A DNA stretch of 64,000 nucleotides. It comes from Sinorhizobium arboris LMG 14919. GTDB taxonomy: Bacteria; Pseudomonadota; Alphaproteobacteria; Rhizobiales; Rhizobiaceae. Below are positions 19,667 through 29,481 of the stretch, piece after piece. Under the pieces are notes generated by a model. That model was given only the letters and a program-made list of their open reading frames with translations. It ran no database searches and was not told where the DNA came from. The stretch lies in NCBI RefSeq assembly GCF_000427465.1, contig NZ_ATYB01000014.1, positions 3,436,558 to 3,500,557 on the forward strand, in the 5' to 3' direction. Positions within the stretch are counted from its first letter, which is position 1; each line of letters opens with the position of its first letter. The position numbers and the translations under genes were made by a program.

Positions 19667-21526
19667 TCATTTGGCAGCCGCGTTTTTCGACCACCACGCA
19701 TCCGGGAAATCCATCCCGTAATAGGGAAGCTCCTTCGGGCGGGCCAGGTGCTTCCAGTAGGCAACGCGCAAGGCCTTCGAATAAAAGAGCGGCACGACGT
19801 AGTGGTGGGCGAGAAGGACGCGGTCGAGCGCCCGTGTCGTCGCGACCAGCTCCTCGCGGTTGGGCGCGAAGACAATTCTCCGGATGAGCTCGTCTATCGC
19901 CGGATCGGCGATGCCGGCATAGTTCCTTGATCCCGGCTGGTCGACTGAGGCCGAACCCCAATAGTCGCTCTGTTCGTTGCCGGGCACGAGCGTTTGCGCC
20001 CAGACGACGTAGATCATGTCATAGTCGAAACTTCTGACGCGATTGGTGTATTGCGAGTCGTCGACGGTGCGGATACGGGCGTCTATCCCGATCTTCCTCA
20101 CGCTGTTCACGAATGGCGTCACCGTACGCTCGAAGGAAGGATTGGACAGAAGGATCTCGAAGCTGAACGGTTCGCCGGTCTTCGCGTTGACCAATCGGCT
20201 GCCCTTGAGTTCGTAGCCCGCCTCCTTGAAGAGTGCGAGCGCCGTACGCAAGTTTTCGCGCACCTTTTGCGGGTCGCCGTTGACAGGGTTCCTGTAGGGC
20301 GTGGTGAAAACGGCGGCAGGAACCGTGTCCTTCAATTCCTCGAGGATTTCCTTCTCGCGCCCTTCGGGCAAACCCGAGGAGGCGAGTTCAGTGCCCCAGA
20401 AATAACTGTCGACGCGTTGAAACGCATTGTGGGCAAGGCTGCGATTCAGATCCTCGAAGTCGAAGGCGTAGTTCAACGCTTCGCGCACCCGCTGGTCCTT
20501 GAATTTTTCGCGGCGCATATTGGGCACGAAGGCTTGCATTATGCCGGTAGCACGCAGCGGGTTCTCGATTTCCTCTCGGATCACCCGGCCGTCCTTCATG
20601 GCTGGAAAGTCGTAGGCCGTGGCCCAGTGGCTTGCGCTGTTGTCCTGATAGAAATCTACATTGCCGGCACGGAAGGCCTCGAACTGCACGCTCCTGTCGC
20701 CAAAGAACGCATAATTGATGGTGCGGAAATTGTACCTGCCGACATTCACGTTGAGATCCTTGGCCCAATAGTCGTCCCGCAGCTCGAAGCGGATCGAGCC
20801 GCCCGCCTGGAACGAGGCGATCTTATAGGGGCCGGAGCCCATGACCGGTTCCAATGTCGTGCGGCTGATATCGCGCTTGTTGCCCTTCGCGTCCTGTCCT
20901 TCCCACCAGTGCTTCGGCAGGATGGGGAACTGGCCGAGAATGTTCGGCAGTTCGTGGTTATTCTTCTCGTCGAAGCGGAAGGTGACCTCCCGCTCGGCTG
21001 TCTTTTCGGCCGACACCACATGACGGTAGTAATTGGAAAAGAGCGGGTTGTGTTCCTTCACCATGTCGAAGGAGAAAACGACGTCCTCCGGCGTCACCGG
21101 CTTGCCGTCCGCCCACTTGGCTTCGGCGCGCAGGCGAAAAGTGGCGGAGGAAATATCGTCGGGATACGAGACGGCCTCTGCGAGCAGACCGTAGGAGGTG
21201 GTGATCTCGTCCTCGGCGGATTTCAGGAGCGTTTCGAAGACCAGCGAAGAAACGCCGGTCGCCACCTCACCCTTGGCGAGGATCGGGTTGAACGAGTCGA
21301 ACGTCCCGTTCTCCGAGAGCCGCAGCTCTCCGCCCTTTGGAGCATCCGGATTGACGTAATCGAAGCGGGCGAAGCCATCCTTGTATTTGGGCTCTCCGAT
21401 TGACGATGTAGCGTGGTGCCAGACGGTCTGTTCCCCGGCATTCGACGCAGGAGGAAGGAGCAGAAGCGCCGCTGTCAGAAGCGAGGCCGCGAGGCCAGGC
21501 TTCATGGTTTTGCAGAAGTTTGGCAT
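19667..21526 (-). CDS. yejA: Extracellular peptide-binding protein YejA
   Basis: 619 aa from ATG 21526, with AAAGGGG upstream; starts at 21505 and 21553 are also possible. A Sec signal peptide (LAASLLTAALLLLPPASNAG) precedes an SBP family 5 domain. Recognisable stretches include KYKDGFARFDYVNPDAPKGG and FRLRAEAKWADGKPVTPEDV. It is the periplasmic receptor for the YejBEF importer. In S. meliloti YejABEF has been reported to contribute to tolerance of plant NCR peptides and to symbiosis (established knowledge, not visible here). Divergent from mepA. Confidence 0.92.
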   Translation of the reverse strand: MPNFCKTMKPGLAASLLTAALLLLPPASNAGEQTVWHHATSSIGEPKYKDGFARFDYVNPDAPKGGELRLSENGTFDSFNPILAKGEVATGVSSLVFETLLKSAEDEITTSYGLLAEAVSYPDDISSATFRLRAEAKWADGKPVTPEDVVFSFDMVKEHNPLFSNYYRHVVSAEKTAEREVTFRFDEKNNHELPNILGQFPILPKHWWEGQDAKGNKRDISRTTLEPVMGSGPYKIASFQAGGSIRFELRDDYWAKDLNVNVGRYNFRTINYAFFGDRSVQFEAFRAGNVDFYQDNSASHWATAYDFPAMKDGRVIREEIENPLRATGIMQAFVPNMRREKFKDQRVREALNYAFDFEDLNRSLAHNAFQRVDSYFWGTELASSGLPEGREKEILEELKDTVPAAVFTTPYRNPVNGDPQKVRENLRTALALFKEAGYELKGSRLVNAKTGEPFSFEILLSNPSFERTVTPFVNSVRKIGIDARIRTVDDSQYTNRVRSFDYDMIYVVWAQTLVPGNEQSDYWGSASVDQPGSRNYAGIADPAIDELIRRIVFAPNREELVATTRALDRVLLAHHYVVPLFYSKALRVAYWKHLARPKELPYYGMDFPDAWWSKNAAAK

Positions 21527-21818
21527 CCGGCCAGTACCCCTTTTTTGTTCCAATGTTCTTTTTAATGAACATAGGCGAAATCAGGGCAATTGACAGGACC
21601 TGCCCAAAATCAGGCGAATTTCTTCAGTCACATCCCGGTGAGTCGCAAGGTTGATGCAACCGCGGCGAATCACGATAGGAGAGGGTGGCGGAGTGAGAGC
21701 GCCGCGCGTCCTGTCAGGCGCGCAAAGATCGCTGCAACGCTTCAGGTTGCTGCATGTTTTGCCCTTCCATCGGGTAGATCGAAGGAAACATGCAGTGCTG
21801 CAGCTGATGGGGAATGGA

Positions 21819-22886
21819 ATGAGATTTGATACGCGTGCTGCGCTTCGGCGCTGCGGTTCGATCGTCCTGGCTCTCGTCACGGGGCTGAGCCTCGTTTCGG
21901 CGGAGGCGGCCGCGAGCGATGCCACGCCGGCCAAGGAACTCTTCGGCGCCAAAGCCTTGCCGATGCAGGCGGCGCCGGCCTCGTTCGGATTCTACTCCAA
22001 GGGCTGCCTCGCCGGTGGCGTCGCCATCCCCACCGACGGCCCGACATGGCAGGCGATGCGGCTCTCGCGAAACCGCCGCTGGGGGCATCCCGCGATGATC
22101 GCATTGATCGAGCGCTTCTCCCACGACGCGGTCGAGAAGATCGGCTGGCCGGGTCTTCTGCTGGGCGACATCTCGCAGCCGCGCGGCGGTCCGATGCTTT
22201 CGGGCCACGCTTCGCATCAGATAGGACTCGACGCCGACATCTGGCTGACGCCGATGCCGCAAAGAACGCTGAGCTACCAGGAGCGCGAGACGATTTCCGC
22301 GACGTCCATGCTCGACAAGAGCAAGTTCCTGACGGTCGATCCCTCCATCTGGACGCCCTCTCACGCCCGACTGATCATGCTGGCCGCGAGCTACCCGGAG
22401 GTCGAGCGGGTCTTCGTCAATCCGGCCATCAAGAAGAAGCTCTGCGACACCTGGAGAGGCGACCGCTCGGCGCTCGGCAAGGTTCGGCCGATCTATGGCC
22501 ACGACTATCATTTTCATATCCGTATCAGATGCCCAGCAGGCTCCAAGGGCTGCAAGGACCAGGCCGAGGTTCCGGCGGGTGACGGCTGCGACAAGTCGCT
22601 CGCCTGGTGGTTCACGGACGAGCCTTGGGCAAAGCCGGCGCAGAAACCCGGCGTTAAGCCGCCGAAACCGAAATTCGCGACGCTTTCGGATCTGCCGAAG
22701 GCTTGCGCCCTGGTGCTGAACGGCCCCGCACCTGCTTCCGAACAGGAGGCGACCTACGGCACTGCCTTTCGGGCGCCTGCCGCGATTCCGGCTGCCGCTA
22801 CCAGCATAGAAGCGGTGATCGATGCGGCAGGCGAAGCGCCGCTCGCAAACATTCCCGTGCCCTTACCCCGGCCGGGCTTGCAGTAG
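21819..22886 (+). CDS. mepA: Penicillin-insensitive murein endopeptidase MepA
   Basis: 355 aa from ATG 21819, preceded by GGGGAATGGA; an ATG at 21807 is an alternative. The signal peptide ends near AEAAASD. M74 family metallopeptidase: the zinc site is seen in GHASHQIGLDADIWL (His and Asp ligands) and GHDYHFHIRIRCP (C-terminal His ligands). Conserved Cys residues (KGCLAGG, KLCDTW, CPAGSKGC, DGCDKSLAWW) match the disulfides of periplasmic MepA. It cuts D-Ala-mDAP and mDAP-mDAP cross-links in peptidoglycan. The 292 bp before it, shared with yejA, show no further gene. Confidence 0.9.
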   Translation: MRFDTRAALRRCGSIVLALVTGLSLVSAEAAASDATPAKELFGAKALPMQAAPASFGFYSKGCLAGGVAIPTDGPTWQAMRLSRNRRWGHPAMIALIERFSHDAVEKIGWPGLLLGDISQPRGGPMLSGHASHQIGLDADIWLTPMPQRTLSYQERETISATSMLDKSKFLTVDPSIWTPSHARLIMLAASYPEVERVFVNPAIKKKLCDTWRGDRSALGKVRPIYGHDYHFHIRIRCPAGSKGCKDQAEVPAGDGCDKSLAWWFTDEPWAKPAQKPGVKPPKPKFATLSDLPKACALVLNGPAPASEQEATYGTAFRAPAAIPAAATSIEAVIDAAGEAPLANIPVPLPRPGLQ

Positions 22887-22919
22887 GGGAAATGCCGTAG
22901 AGCTTTGCAAATTACCGGT

Positions 22920-22966
22920 GCTCATGTATACGCGCTTCAAATCGATTTAAATCGGTTCGCATGAGC
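22920..22966. promoter_or_regulatory. Nested palindrome upstream of mgsA-glk
   Basis: An inner inverted repeat, AATCGAT-TTAA-ATCGGTT (22940-22957, one mismatch), is enclosed by GCTCATG (22920-22926) and CATGAGC (22960-22966). Position and two-fold symmetry suggest an operator in the mgsA leader or promoter; the regulator is unknown. Confidence 0.4.
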
Positions 22967-23012
22967 GCGCCCGCCGAGACGGCTCCCGCGAACGCTTGCA
23001 AGGGGCTCTTTG

Positions 23013-23393
23013 ATGGCAGATCGGAAATGTCTGGCCCTGATCGCCCACGATCAGAAGAAGGATGACCTCGCGGCCTTTGCCAAGGCCAACGAGGCGGTTC
23101 TGTCCAATTGGAAGATCGTCGCCACCGGGACGACCGGCGGCCGCGTTCTCGACGTCTGCCCGGGGCTCGATATCGTGAGGCTGAAGAGCGGTCCGCTCGG
23201 CGGCGATCAGCAGATCGGCGCACTGATCGCCACGGGGGACGTGGATTGCCTGATCTTCTTCGTCGATCCGCTGACGGCGATGCCGCACGATGTCGACGTC
23301 AAGGCGCTGATGCGACTCGCGATCGTCTACGACATCCCGATGGCGCTCAACCGCGCGACAGCCGAGCAGTTGATCGACTTCAGGCGCAACTGA
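23013..23393 (+). CDS. mgsA: Methylglyoxal synthase
   Basis: 126 aa from ATG 23013, with AGGGGCT at 23001-23007 as ribosome-binding site. Family motifs are clear: [45 protein letters not shown] in spaced form, and [18 protein letters not shown] with the catalytic Asp and the His. It converts dihydroxyacetone phosphate to methylglyoxal in the cytosol, a bypass relieving phosphate-ester build-up. It stands 47 bp before glucokinase, suggesting joint expression at the top of sugar metabolism. Confidence 0.93.
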   Translation: MADRKCLALIAHDQKKDDLAAFAKANEAVLSNWKIVATGTTGGRVLDVCPGLDIVRLKSGPLGGDQQIGALIATGDVDCLIFFVDPLTAMPHDVDVKALMRLAIVYDIPMALNRATAEQLIDFRRN

Positions 23394-23440
23394 TACATAA
23401 TCCCCGGACATTCACGCCGCGATCAGGACGGACATCTGCC

Positions 23441-24460
23441 ATGCCCAATGCGAGTGACCACAGCTTTTCCTTTCCGATCCTGATCGGCGACATCGGCGGC
23501 ACCAACGCCCGCTTCGCATTGCTCACCGATGCCTATGGCGAGCCGAAGCAGCTTGCACCGATAAGGACGGGCGATTTCGCGACGATCGAGGAGGCGATGC
23601 AGAAATGCATTCTCGACAAGACCTCGGTCCAGCCGCGCTCCGCGATCCTTGCCGTGGCCGGGCCGATCAAGGGCGACGAGATACCGCTGACGAATGCCGA
23701 CTGGGTGATTCGTCCGAAGGACATGCTGGCGAGCCTCGGGCTCGAGGACGTGCTTATCATCAACGATTTCGAGGCCCAGGCGCTTGCGGTCGCCGCGCCG
23801 GCCGACCAGGATGTCGTTCCGATCGGCGGCGGCGCCGTCCGGCCCTTCAGCTCGCGCGTCGTGCTCGGCCCGGGAACCGGTCTGGGCGTTGCCGGACTGG
23901 TCTATGCGCAGCACACCTGGATACCCGTGCCCGGCGAGGGCGGTCATGTCGACATAGGTCCCCGTACGGAGCGCGACTTCCGGATCTGGCCTTTTCTCGA
24001 GCCGATCGAGGGGCGCATGGCTGGAGAGCAGATCCTGTGCGGACGCGGCATCATGAATCTCTATCATGCGGTTTGCGCCGCCAACGGCGAGGAGCCGGTC
24101 CTTGCGGATCAGGCGGCCGTGACGACGAGCGCCCTGTCCGGCGCCGATGCGGCGGCGGTCGAAACCGTGTCGCTCTTTGCGACCTATCTCGGGCGCGTCG
24201 CCGGCGATATGGCCCTGGTCTTCATGGCGCGCGGCGGCGTATTCCTGGCGGGCGGCATTTCGCAGAAGATCCTGCCCGCACTGATGAAGCCCGAATTCCG
24301 CTCGGCATTCGAGGACAAGGCGCCGCATACGTCGCTGATGCGGACGATCCCGACCTTTGCCGTCATTCATCCGATGGCGGCGCTTTCCGGTCTCGCAGCC
24401 TTTGCCCGCACGCCGAGGGACTTCGGTGTTGCAATGGAGGGACGGCGCTGGAGAAGGTGA
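23441..24460 (+). CDS. glk: Glucokinase
   Basis: 339 aa. Bacterial GLK-family (glucokinase, non-ROK) ATPase with the phosphate-1 loop [14 protein letters not shown] near residue 15, substrate region [13 protein letters not shown], phosphate-2 [13 protein letters not shown], and [15 protein letters not shown]. It phosphorylates cytosolic glucose. It follows mgsA and precedes the ABC exporter by about 110 bp. The C-terminal [17 protein letters not shown] is the expected adenosine motif. Confidence 0.95.
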   Translation: MPNASDHSFSFPILIGDIGGTNARFALLTDAYGEPKQLAPIRTGDFATIEEAMQKCILDKTSVQPRSAILAVAGPIKGDEIPLTNADWVIRPKDMLASLGLEDVLIINDFEAQALAVAAPADQDVVPIGGGAVRPFSSRVVLGPGTGLGVAGLVYAQHTWIPVPGEGGHVDIGPRTERDFRIWPFLEPIEGRMAGEQILCGRGIMNLYHAVCAANGEEPVLADQAAVTTSALSGADAAAVETVSLFATYLGRVAGDMALVFMARGGVFLAGGISQKILPALMKPEFRSAFEDKAPHTSLMRTIPTFAVIHPMAALSGLAAFARTPRDFGVAMEGRRWRR

Positions 24461-24568
24461 CGCCGTGGCCGGCGCAAAGACTCGCCAAAGCGGCAGCAAA
24501 GCACTATAGAGCCCCCGAAAGCGATGCCGGTGTGCGGTACGCGAGCGGGCTCAGGGAAGACGGGCTTA

Positions 24569-26374
24569 TTGAACGCCAAGGATAGAAACAAGCGCGCAGT
24601 CGATTCCGAAACGATCACGGGGATCCTCAGGCGCGTCATCGCCGAAAACGGCCGCGACCACATCCGGGGCTATGCTTTTGCAATCGCATGTCTCGTCGTG
24701 GTGGCCGCGACGACCGGCTTCACCGCCTGGATCATGGAGGCGGTCGTCAACGAGGCTTTCGCCAACAGGCGCGCGGATATCGTGCTCCTGATCTGCGGTG
24801 CGATCTTCGCCGCCTTCGTCCTCAGGGGGCTTGCGACCTACGGGCAGGCAGTCGCTCTTTCCAAGATCGGCAACAGCATCGTCGCCAGCTACCAGCGCCG
24901 CCTGTACGCGCATCTGATGGCGCTCAGCGTCGGCTATTTCCACGAGCACCGCTCCGCTCAGCTCGCCGCCAAGGTCAGCCAGAACGTCAGCGGCATTCGC
25001 GACGTGCTCAACATGACGGTCACCTCGATTGCCCGCGACCTTCTGACACTGATCGGCCTGGTCGCGGTCATGTTCAGCAAGGACTGGCTCCTGTCGCTGA
25101 TCGTTTTCTTCGTTGCGCCGCCGTTGCTCCTCGGACTTCGCTACATTTCCAGGCGCCTGCGCCTGGCGACGCGCGAGGCCGTCGAGGTCAACAGCCGGGT
25201 TCTCGGCGCCATGCAGGAGACCATCCAGGGCATCACCATCGTCAAGGCCTTCACGATGGAGAACGAGCTGCGGCGCAAGGTCGAGGCGATCATCGATCGC
25301 GCCGAGAACCGCGCCAACCGCATCGCGCGGCTGAGCGAGCGAACCGCGCCGATGACCGAGACCTTCGCCGGACTGGCGATCTCAAGCGTCCTCGCCTATG
25401 CCGCCTTCCGCACGATCTATCACAACGTGCCGCCCGGAGCGTTCTTCGCCTTCGTCACCGCCCTGCTCATGGCCTATGATCCGGCCCGGCGTCTCGCGCG
25501 CCTGCAGGTCTCGCTGGAACGCGCCGCCGTCAACGCACGGATGATTTACGAAATACTCGATACGGTGCCGCATCAGCGCGACCGGCCGGGCGCAACGGAG
25601 CTGACCTTCAGCGAAGCGACCGTCGAGTTGCGCGACGTTCGCTTCGCCTACGGCAATGGTGAGGAAATCCTCAAAGGGGTCAGCTTCCGGGCGGAGGGCG
25701 GCAAGACCACGGCGCTCGTCGGCCCGTCCGGCGCCGGCAAGTCGACCATCATCAGCCTCATTCCGCGATTCTACGATCCGCGGTCCGGCGAGATCCTGAT
25801 CGACGGCCAGAATATCGCCGGCGTCACCAAGCAGTCGCTTCGTGCCGGCCTCGCCTATGTCTCGCAGCAGCCCTATCTCTTCGAAGGTTCGATCCGCGAC
25901 AACATCCGTTACGGCCGTCCCGATGCGACCGATGCCGAGATCGAGGAGGCGGCGCGGCTTGCCTACGCCCATGATTTCATCCTGGCGCAGCCGCAGGGCT
26001 ATGACACGCCCGTCGGCGAGCATGGCGTGACGCTGTCCGGCGGCCAGCGTCAGCGCCTGTCGATTGCGCGCGCACTCGTCCGCAACGCGCCCGTCCTGCT
26101 TCTGGACGAGGCGACATCGGCGCTCGACACGGAGTCGGAAGCGGCCGTCCAGAAGGCGCTGGACCAGGCGATGAGCGGCCGCACCGTCATCGTCATCGCC
26201 CACCGGCTCTCCACCGTCGTCAATGCGGACAAAATCGTCGTCATGAAGGATGGCATGGTCGTCGAAGAGGGCACCCACGAGGAGCTTGCGCGCCGTCCGG
26301 ACGGTCTTTACGCTCGCCTCCACAATCTTCAGGGCGGCGGAGCGGATACGCTCGCCGAGGCCCAAATCCTGTAG
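24569..26374 (+). CDS. MsbA-type ABC exporter (fused membrane and ATPase domains)
   Basis: 601 aa from a TTG at 24569 with AGGGAAGA nine bases upstream; an ATG at 24524 would add 15 residues. Six-helix type-1 ABC exporter domain (about 20-310), then an ATPase: Walker A LVGPSGAGKSTIISL, signature [15 protein letters not shown], Walker B PVLLLDEATSALD, H-loop IAHRLSTV. It is a half-transporter expected to act as homodimer, related to lipid A/lipid flippases and multidrug exporters. The substrate is not deducible. It lies 18 bp before dapB, so the two may be co-transcribed. Confidence 0.85.
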   Translation: MNAKDRNKRAVDSETITGILRRVIAENGRDHIRGYAFAIACLVVVAATTGFTAWIMEAVVNEAFANRRADIVLLICGAIFAAFVLRGLATYGQAVALSKIGNSIVASYQRRLYAHLMALSVGYFHEHRSAQLAAKVSQNVSGIRDVLNMTVTSIARDLLTLIGLVAVMFSKDWLLSLIVFFVAPPLLLGLRYISRRLRLATREAVEVNSRVLGAMQETIQGITIVKAFTMENELRRKVEAIIDRAENRANRIARLSERTAPMTETFAGLAISSVLAYAAFRTIYHNVPPGAFFAFVTALLMAYDPARRLARLQVSLERAAVNARMIYEILDTVPHQRDRPGATELTFSEATVELRDVRFAYGNGEEILKGVSFRAEGGKTTALVGPSGAGKSTIISLIPRFYDPRSGEILIDGQNIAGVTKQSLRAGLAYVSQQPYLFEGSIRDNIRYGRPDATDAEIEEAARLAYAHDFILAQPQGYDTPVGEHGVTLSGGQRQRLSIARALVRNAPVLLLDEATSALDTESEAAVQKALDQAMSGRTVIVIAHRLSTVVNADKIVVMKDGMVVEEGTHEELARRPDGLYARLHNLQGGGADTLAEAQIL

Positions 26375-26392
26375 CACAAGAGGAAGTTCACG

Positions 26393-27211
26393 ATGAGCGA
26401 AACGGACATGAAGCTCGTGGTGGTCGGCGCGGCCGGCCGTATGGGCCAGACGCTGATCCGGATCGTGCACGAGACGGCCGGTGTGTGCCTTCATGCCGCG
26501 ATCGAGCGGCCCGGATCGCCCTTCATCGGCCGCGATGCCGGCGAGCTCGCCGGTGTCGGCTCGATGGGGGTCGCCATCACCGACAAGCCGCTCGAAGCTT
26601 TTGTCGAAGCCGAGGGCGTGCTGGATTTCACGGCGCCCGCCGCCACTGTGGAGTTCGCAGGTCTTGCGGCGCAGGCGCGCATCGTCCACGTCATCGGCAC
26701 GACCGGATGCTCGGCGGACGACGAGGCGAAGATCCGTGCCGCCGCCCGACACGCTCGCGTCGTCAAATCAGGCAATATGAGCCTCGGCGTCAACCTGCTC
26801 GGCGTGCTCACCGAAAAGGCCGCGCGCGCGCTACCGGCTCAGGGATGGGACATCGAGATCCTCGAAATGCACCACAAGCACAAGGTCGACGCGCCCTCCG
26901 GCACGGCGCTGCTCCTTGGTGAAGCGGCGGCGAAGGGGCGCGGCATCGAGCTTGCGGACCACTCCGTGCGGGTACGCGACGGCCATACCGGCGCACGGCC
27001 CGAAGCGGCGATCGGCTTTGCGACGCTCCGCGGCGGCTCGGTCATCGGCGAGCATTCGGTGATGATTGCGGGAGAGGGCGAAATGGTCACCCTTTCGCAC
27101 AGCGCCACGGATCGTTCGATCTTCGCTCGCGGGGCTGTCGCGGCAGCGCTCTGGGGTCGGAGTCAGAAGCCAGGCTTTTATTCCATGCTCGACGTTCTCG
27201 GGCTCGACTGA
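26393..27211 (+). CDS. dapB: 4-hydroxy-tetrahydrodipicolinate reductase
   Basis: 272 aa. N-terminal Rossmann motif [14 protein letters not shown]; tetrahydrodipicolinate-binding/catalytic region [20 protein letters not shown] with the His-His and Lys residues; [14 protein letters not shown] near the C-terminus. It reduces the dihydrodipicolinate precursor in the lysine/diaminopimelate pathway. AAGAGGAAG precedes the ATG. gpmA follows after 30 bp. Confidence 0.95.
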   Translation: MSETDMKLVVVGAAGRMGQTLIRIVHETAGVCLHAAIERPGSPFIGRDAGELAGVGSMGVAITDKPLEAFVEAEGVLDFTAPAATVEFAGLAAQARIVHVIGTTGCSADDEAKIRAAARHARVVKSGNMSLGVNLLGVLTEKAARALPAQGWDIEILEMHHKHKVDAPSGTALLLGEAAAKGRGIELADHSVRVRDGHTGARPEAAIGFATLRGGSVIGEHSVMIAGEGEMVTLSHSATDRSIFARGAVAAALWGRSQKPGFYSMLDVLGLD

Positions 27212-27241
27212 AATCCGATAATTTACAAAGAGGAAATCGAA

Positions 27242-27877
27242 ATGAGCGGCACTCTCGTCCTTGTCCGGCACGGCCAGAGCGACTGGAACCTGAAGAACCT
27301 CTTCACCGGCTGGCGCGATCCCGACCTTACGGAGCTCGGCATCGAGGAGGCAAAGGCCGGCGGCAAGGCGCTCGCCGATTACGGCATCAAGTTCGACGTC
27401 GCCTTCACCTCCGTCCTCGTCCGGGCCCAGCGTACCTGCCAGCTCGTGCTTGATGCCGTCGGCCAGTCGTCGCTCGAAACGATCCGCGACCAGGCCCTGA
27501 ACGAGCGCGACTACGGCGATCTCTCCGGTCTCAACAAGGACGATGCGCGGGCGAAATGGGGCGAGGAGCAGGTCCATATCTGGCGGCGCTCCTACGACGT
27601 GCCGCCGCCCGGAGGCGAGAGCCTGCGCGACACCGGCGCGCGCGTCTGGCCCTATTATCTGACCGACATCCTGCCGCGCGTGCTTTCGGGCGAGAAGGTG
27701 CTCGTCGCCGCCCACGGCAACTCGCTGCGCTCCCTCGTGATGGTGTTGGACAAGCTGACCAAGGAAGAGATCCTCAAGCTCAATCTCGCGACCGGAGTGC
27801 CGATGGTCTACAAGCTGAACGCGGATTCGACCGTCGCTTCGAAGGAAGTGCTCGGGGATATGTCCGGGGCGCATTGA
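27242..27877 (+). CDS. gpmA: 2,3-bisphosphoglycerate-dependent phosphoglycerate mutase
   Basis: 211 aa, the short proteobacterial form. The catalytic phosphohistidine motif [10 protein letters not shown] is at residues 6-15, [15 protein letters not shown] follows, then [20 protein letters not shown], and the second catalytic His in [14 protein letters not shown]. It interconverts 3- and 2-phosphoglycerate in glycolysis. AAAGAGGAAATCG is the ribosome-binding region. A RIME-like hairpin begins 9 bp after the stop and may end the transcript. Confidence 0.96.
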   Translation: MSGTLVLVRHGQSDWNLKNLFTGWRDPDLTELGIEEAKAGGKALADYGIKFDVAFTSVLVRAQRTCQLVLDAVGQSSLETIRDQALNERDYGDLSGLNKDDARAKWGEEQVHIWRRSYDVPPPGGESLRDTGARVWPYYLTDILPRVLSGEKVLVAAHGNSLRSLVMVLDKLTKEEILKLNLATGVPMVYKLNADSTVASKEVLGDMSGAH

Positions 27878-27885
27878 GGGCGGTT

Positions 27886-28003
27886 GCCCCTCTCCCCGCC
27901 TGCGGGGAGAGGGAACGTGCCAGCGGCCAGATGTGTATGGGCGCGGTTCGCCGCTTGTCCCTTCGCCCCGCGGGGAGAAAGTGCCGGTGGGCGGATGGGG
28001 GCA
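27886..28003. repeat. RIME-like palindromic repeat
   Basis: CCCCTCTCCCCGCC (27887-27900) and TGCGGGGAGAGGG (27901-27913) form a strong hairpin, followed by a second arm around CTTCGCCCCGCGGGGAGAAA. It shares the theme of the copies at 952 and 10793. It fills the gap between the convergent gpmA and the AraC-Ogt gene. Confidence 0.7.
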
Positions 28004-28016
28004 TCATGGCGGCCCT

Positions 28017-28889
28017 TCAAGCTTTCCCCGCCTCCCAGCCGAGAATCGCGCGCTTGCGCGTCAGGCCCCAGTGATAACCGGTGAGATCGCCGGTCTTGCC
28101 GAGTGCGCGGTGGCAGGGCACGACGAAGGAGATCGGATTGCGCCCGACCGCCGCGCCGACGGCACGCGAGGCCGTCGGCTGGCCGAGGTCTTTGGCGATC
28201 TTCGAGTAGGTCGTGGCCTTGCCGAACGGGATTTTCAGAAGCGTCTGCCATACGCGGACCTGAAAGTCCGAGCCGATCAGGAAAATCCTCAGCGGCTCTT
28301 CCGCGCACCAGCGGTCGGGATCGAAAATGCGCGCCGCATAGCGCGCCGTCGCCGCGCTGTCCTCGACATAGGCGGCGTTCGGCCATCTGGTGGCCATGTC
28401 TTCGAAGCTCGCCCGCTCCTCGCCCGAATCGGCGAAGGCGAGGCCGGCCAGGCCGCGGTCGGTCACCATCACAAGGGCCGTGCCGAAGGGCGAGGGGTGA
28501 AAGCCGTAGCGGATGGTGAGACCCGCGCCGCGCGCCTTCCATTCGCCGGGCGACATCGCTTCATGCGTGACAAAGAGATCGTGCAGCCGGCCCGGCCCCG
28601 ACAGGCCGACCTCGATGCTGGTCTCGAGCAACGGCATGTCCTCCTGGCGCAGCAGCCGCTTGGCGTGGTCGAGAGTGATCGCCTGCAGGAAGGCCTTGGG
28701 CGAAAGCCCCGCCCAACGGGTGAAGACCTTCTGAAGCTGCGTCGGCGATTGGCCGAGGCGCCGGGCAAGCGACTCGAGCGACGGCTGCTCGCGATAATCT
28801 TCGGTCAGCATCGCGATCACGCGCCTGACCGTGTCGTAGTCGGTGCCTTCCGGGGTGATGTCGGTGGGAATGGATGTAACGACGTTCAT
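28017..28889 (-). CDS. AraC domain fused to methylated-DNA-protein cysteine methyltransferase (Ada-like, lacking the zinc domain)
   Basis: 290 aa from ATG 28889; AAGGAG lies six bases before it. N-terminal AraC-type helix-turn-helix (about 30-110: ESLARRLGQSPTQLQKVFTR in spaced form) joins directly to an Ogt/AGT domain. Its active site is FVVPCHRALG with the acceptor Cys, preceded by VWQTLLKIPFGKATTYSKIA. The N-terminal Cys4 phosphotriester-repair domain of E. coli Ada is absent, so methyl sensing through that Cys is impossible. O6-methylguanine repair is well supported; self-regulation by the AraC domain is inference. Confidence 0.88.
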   Translation of the reverse strand: MNVVTSIPTDITPEGTDYDTVRRVIAMLTEDYREQPSLESLARRLGQSPTQLQKVFTRWAGLSPKAFLQAITLDHAKRLLRQEDMPLLETSIEVGLSGPGRLHDLFVTHEAMSPGEWKARGAGLTIRYGFHPSPFGTALVMVTDRGLAGLAFADSGEERASFEDMATRWPNAAYVEDSAATARYAARIFDPDRWCAEEPLRIFLIGSDFQVRVWQTLLKIPFGKATTYSKIAKDLGQPTASRAVGAAVGRNPISFVVPCHRALGKTGDLTGYHWGLTRKRAILGWEAGKA

Positions 28890-28961
28890 GATCATCTCCT
28901 TGTGCCACAGATAATCATGCCGGCAATCCCGTAACCACCCGATTCTTGTCGCCCAGCCGGC

Positions 28962-29459
28962 TCAACGCGACCTGGCGGTCGCCAGCGCCCGGGCAAAGGC
29001 GACGGCGAAGGTCTCGCGGTCGTCGCGGTTGAGGAAGGAGCCGATCTCGGTCTGCCGGCCGCCGCCACTGATCTTCATCGAGACGATGCCGATCTCCTGA
29101 CGACGCTTGATGCTGAAACGTGCCCAGAAGGTGTTGAAGCGGTGTTCGATCACCTTTCCCGACGGCGCGAACTTCCTGACCGACACGTCGGTGCGCGAGA
29201 CGCTGACTTCCTCGCGGGCCCGCCCCGCGTGGTAGTTGAGCCAGAAGGCACCGAACAGCAGGATGAAATCGAGGCCGAAGAAAAACACGATCGGCCAGGC
29301 GCCGATGACCAGAAACACGATGATGTGCATCAGGCTCATGATGCCGGCGATCATCAGGAAAATCTTGAAGCCCCTGTGTCCCAGCGAGCGGTAGGGGGTG
29401 AGTTCGGCCGCAAAGATCGGCTCGTCATTGATGGTTGGCGCAGCGTTGCCTTTGATCAT
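28962..29459 (-). CDS. DUF2244 membrane protein
   Basis: 165 aa. Two adjacent membrane helices (about 34-75: KIFLMIAGIMSLMHIIVFLV and IVFFFGLDFILLFGAFWL) between a short cytoplasmic N-terminus and a C-terminal domain with the DUF2244 stretch GRAREEVSVSRTDVSVR. The family is common in alphaproteobacteria and has no assigned function. It is divergent from nth with only 22 bp between the starts, so their promoters must overlap each other's coding starts. Confidence 0.8.
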   Translation of the reverse strand: MIKGNAAPTINDEPIFAAELTPYRSLGHRGFKIFLMIAGIMSLMHIIVFLVIGAWPIVFFFGLDFILLFGAFWLNYHAGRAREEVSVSRTDVSVRKFAPSGKVIEHRFNTFWARFSIKRRQEIGIVSMKISGGGRQTEIGSFLNRDDRETFAVAFARALATARSR

Positions 29460-29481
29460 GACCCTTGACTATAGATGCAGC

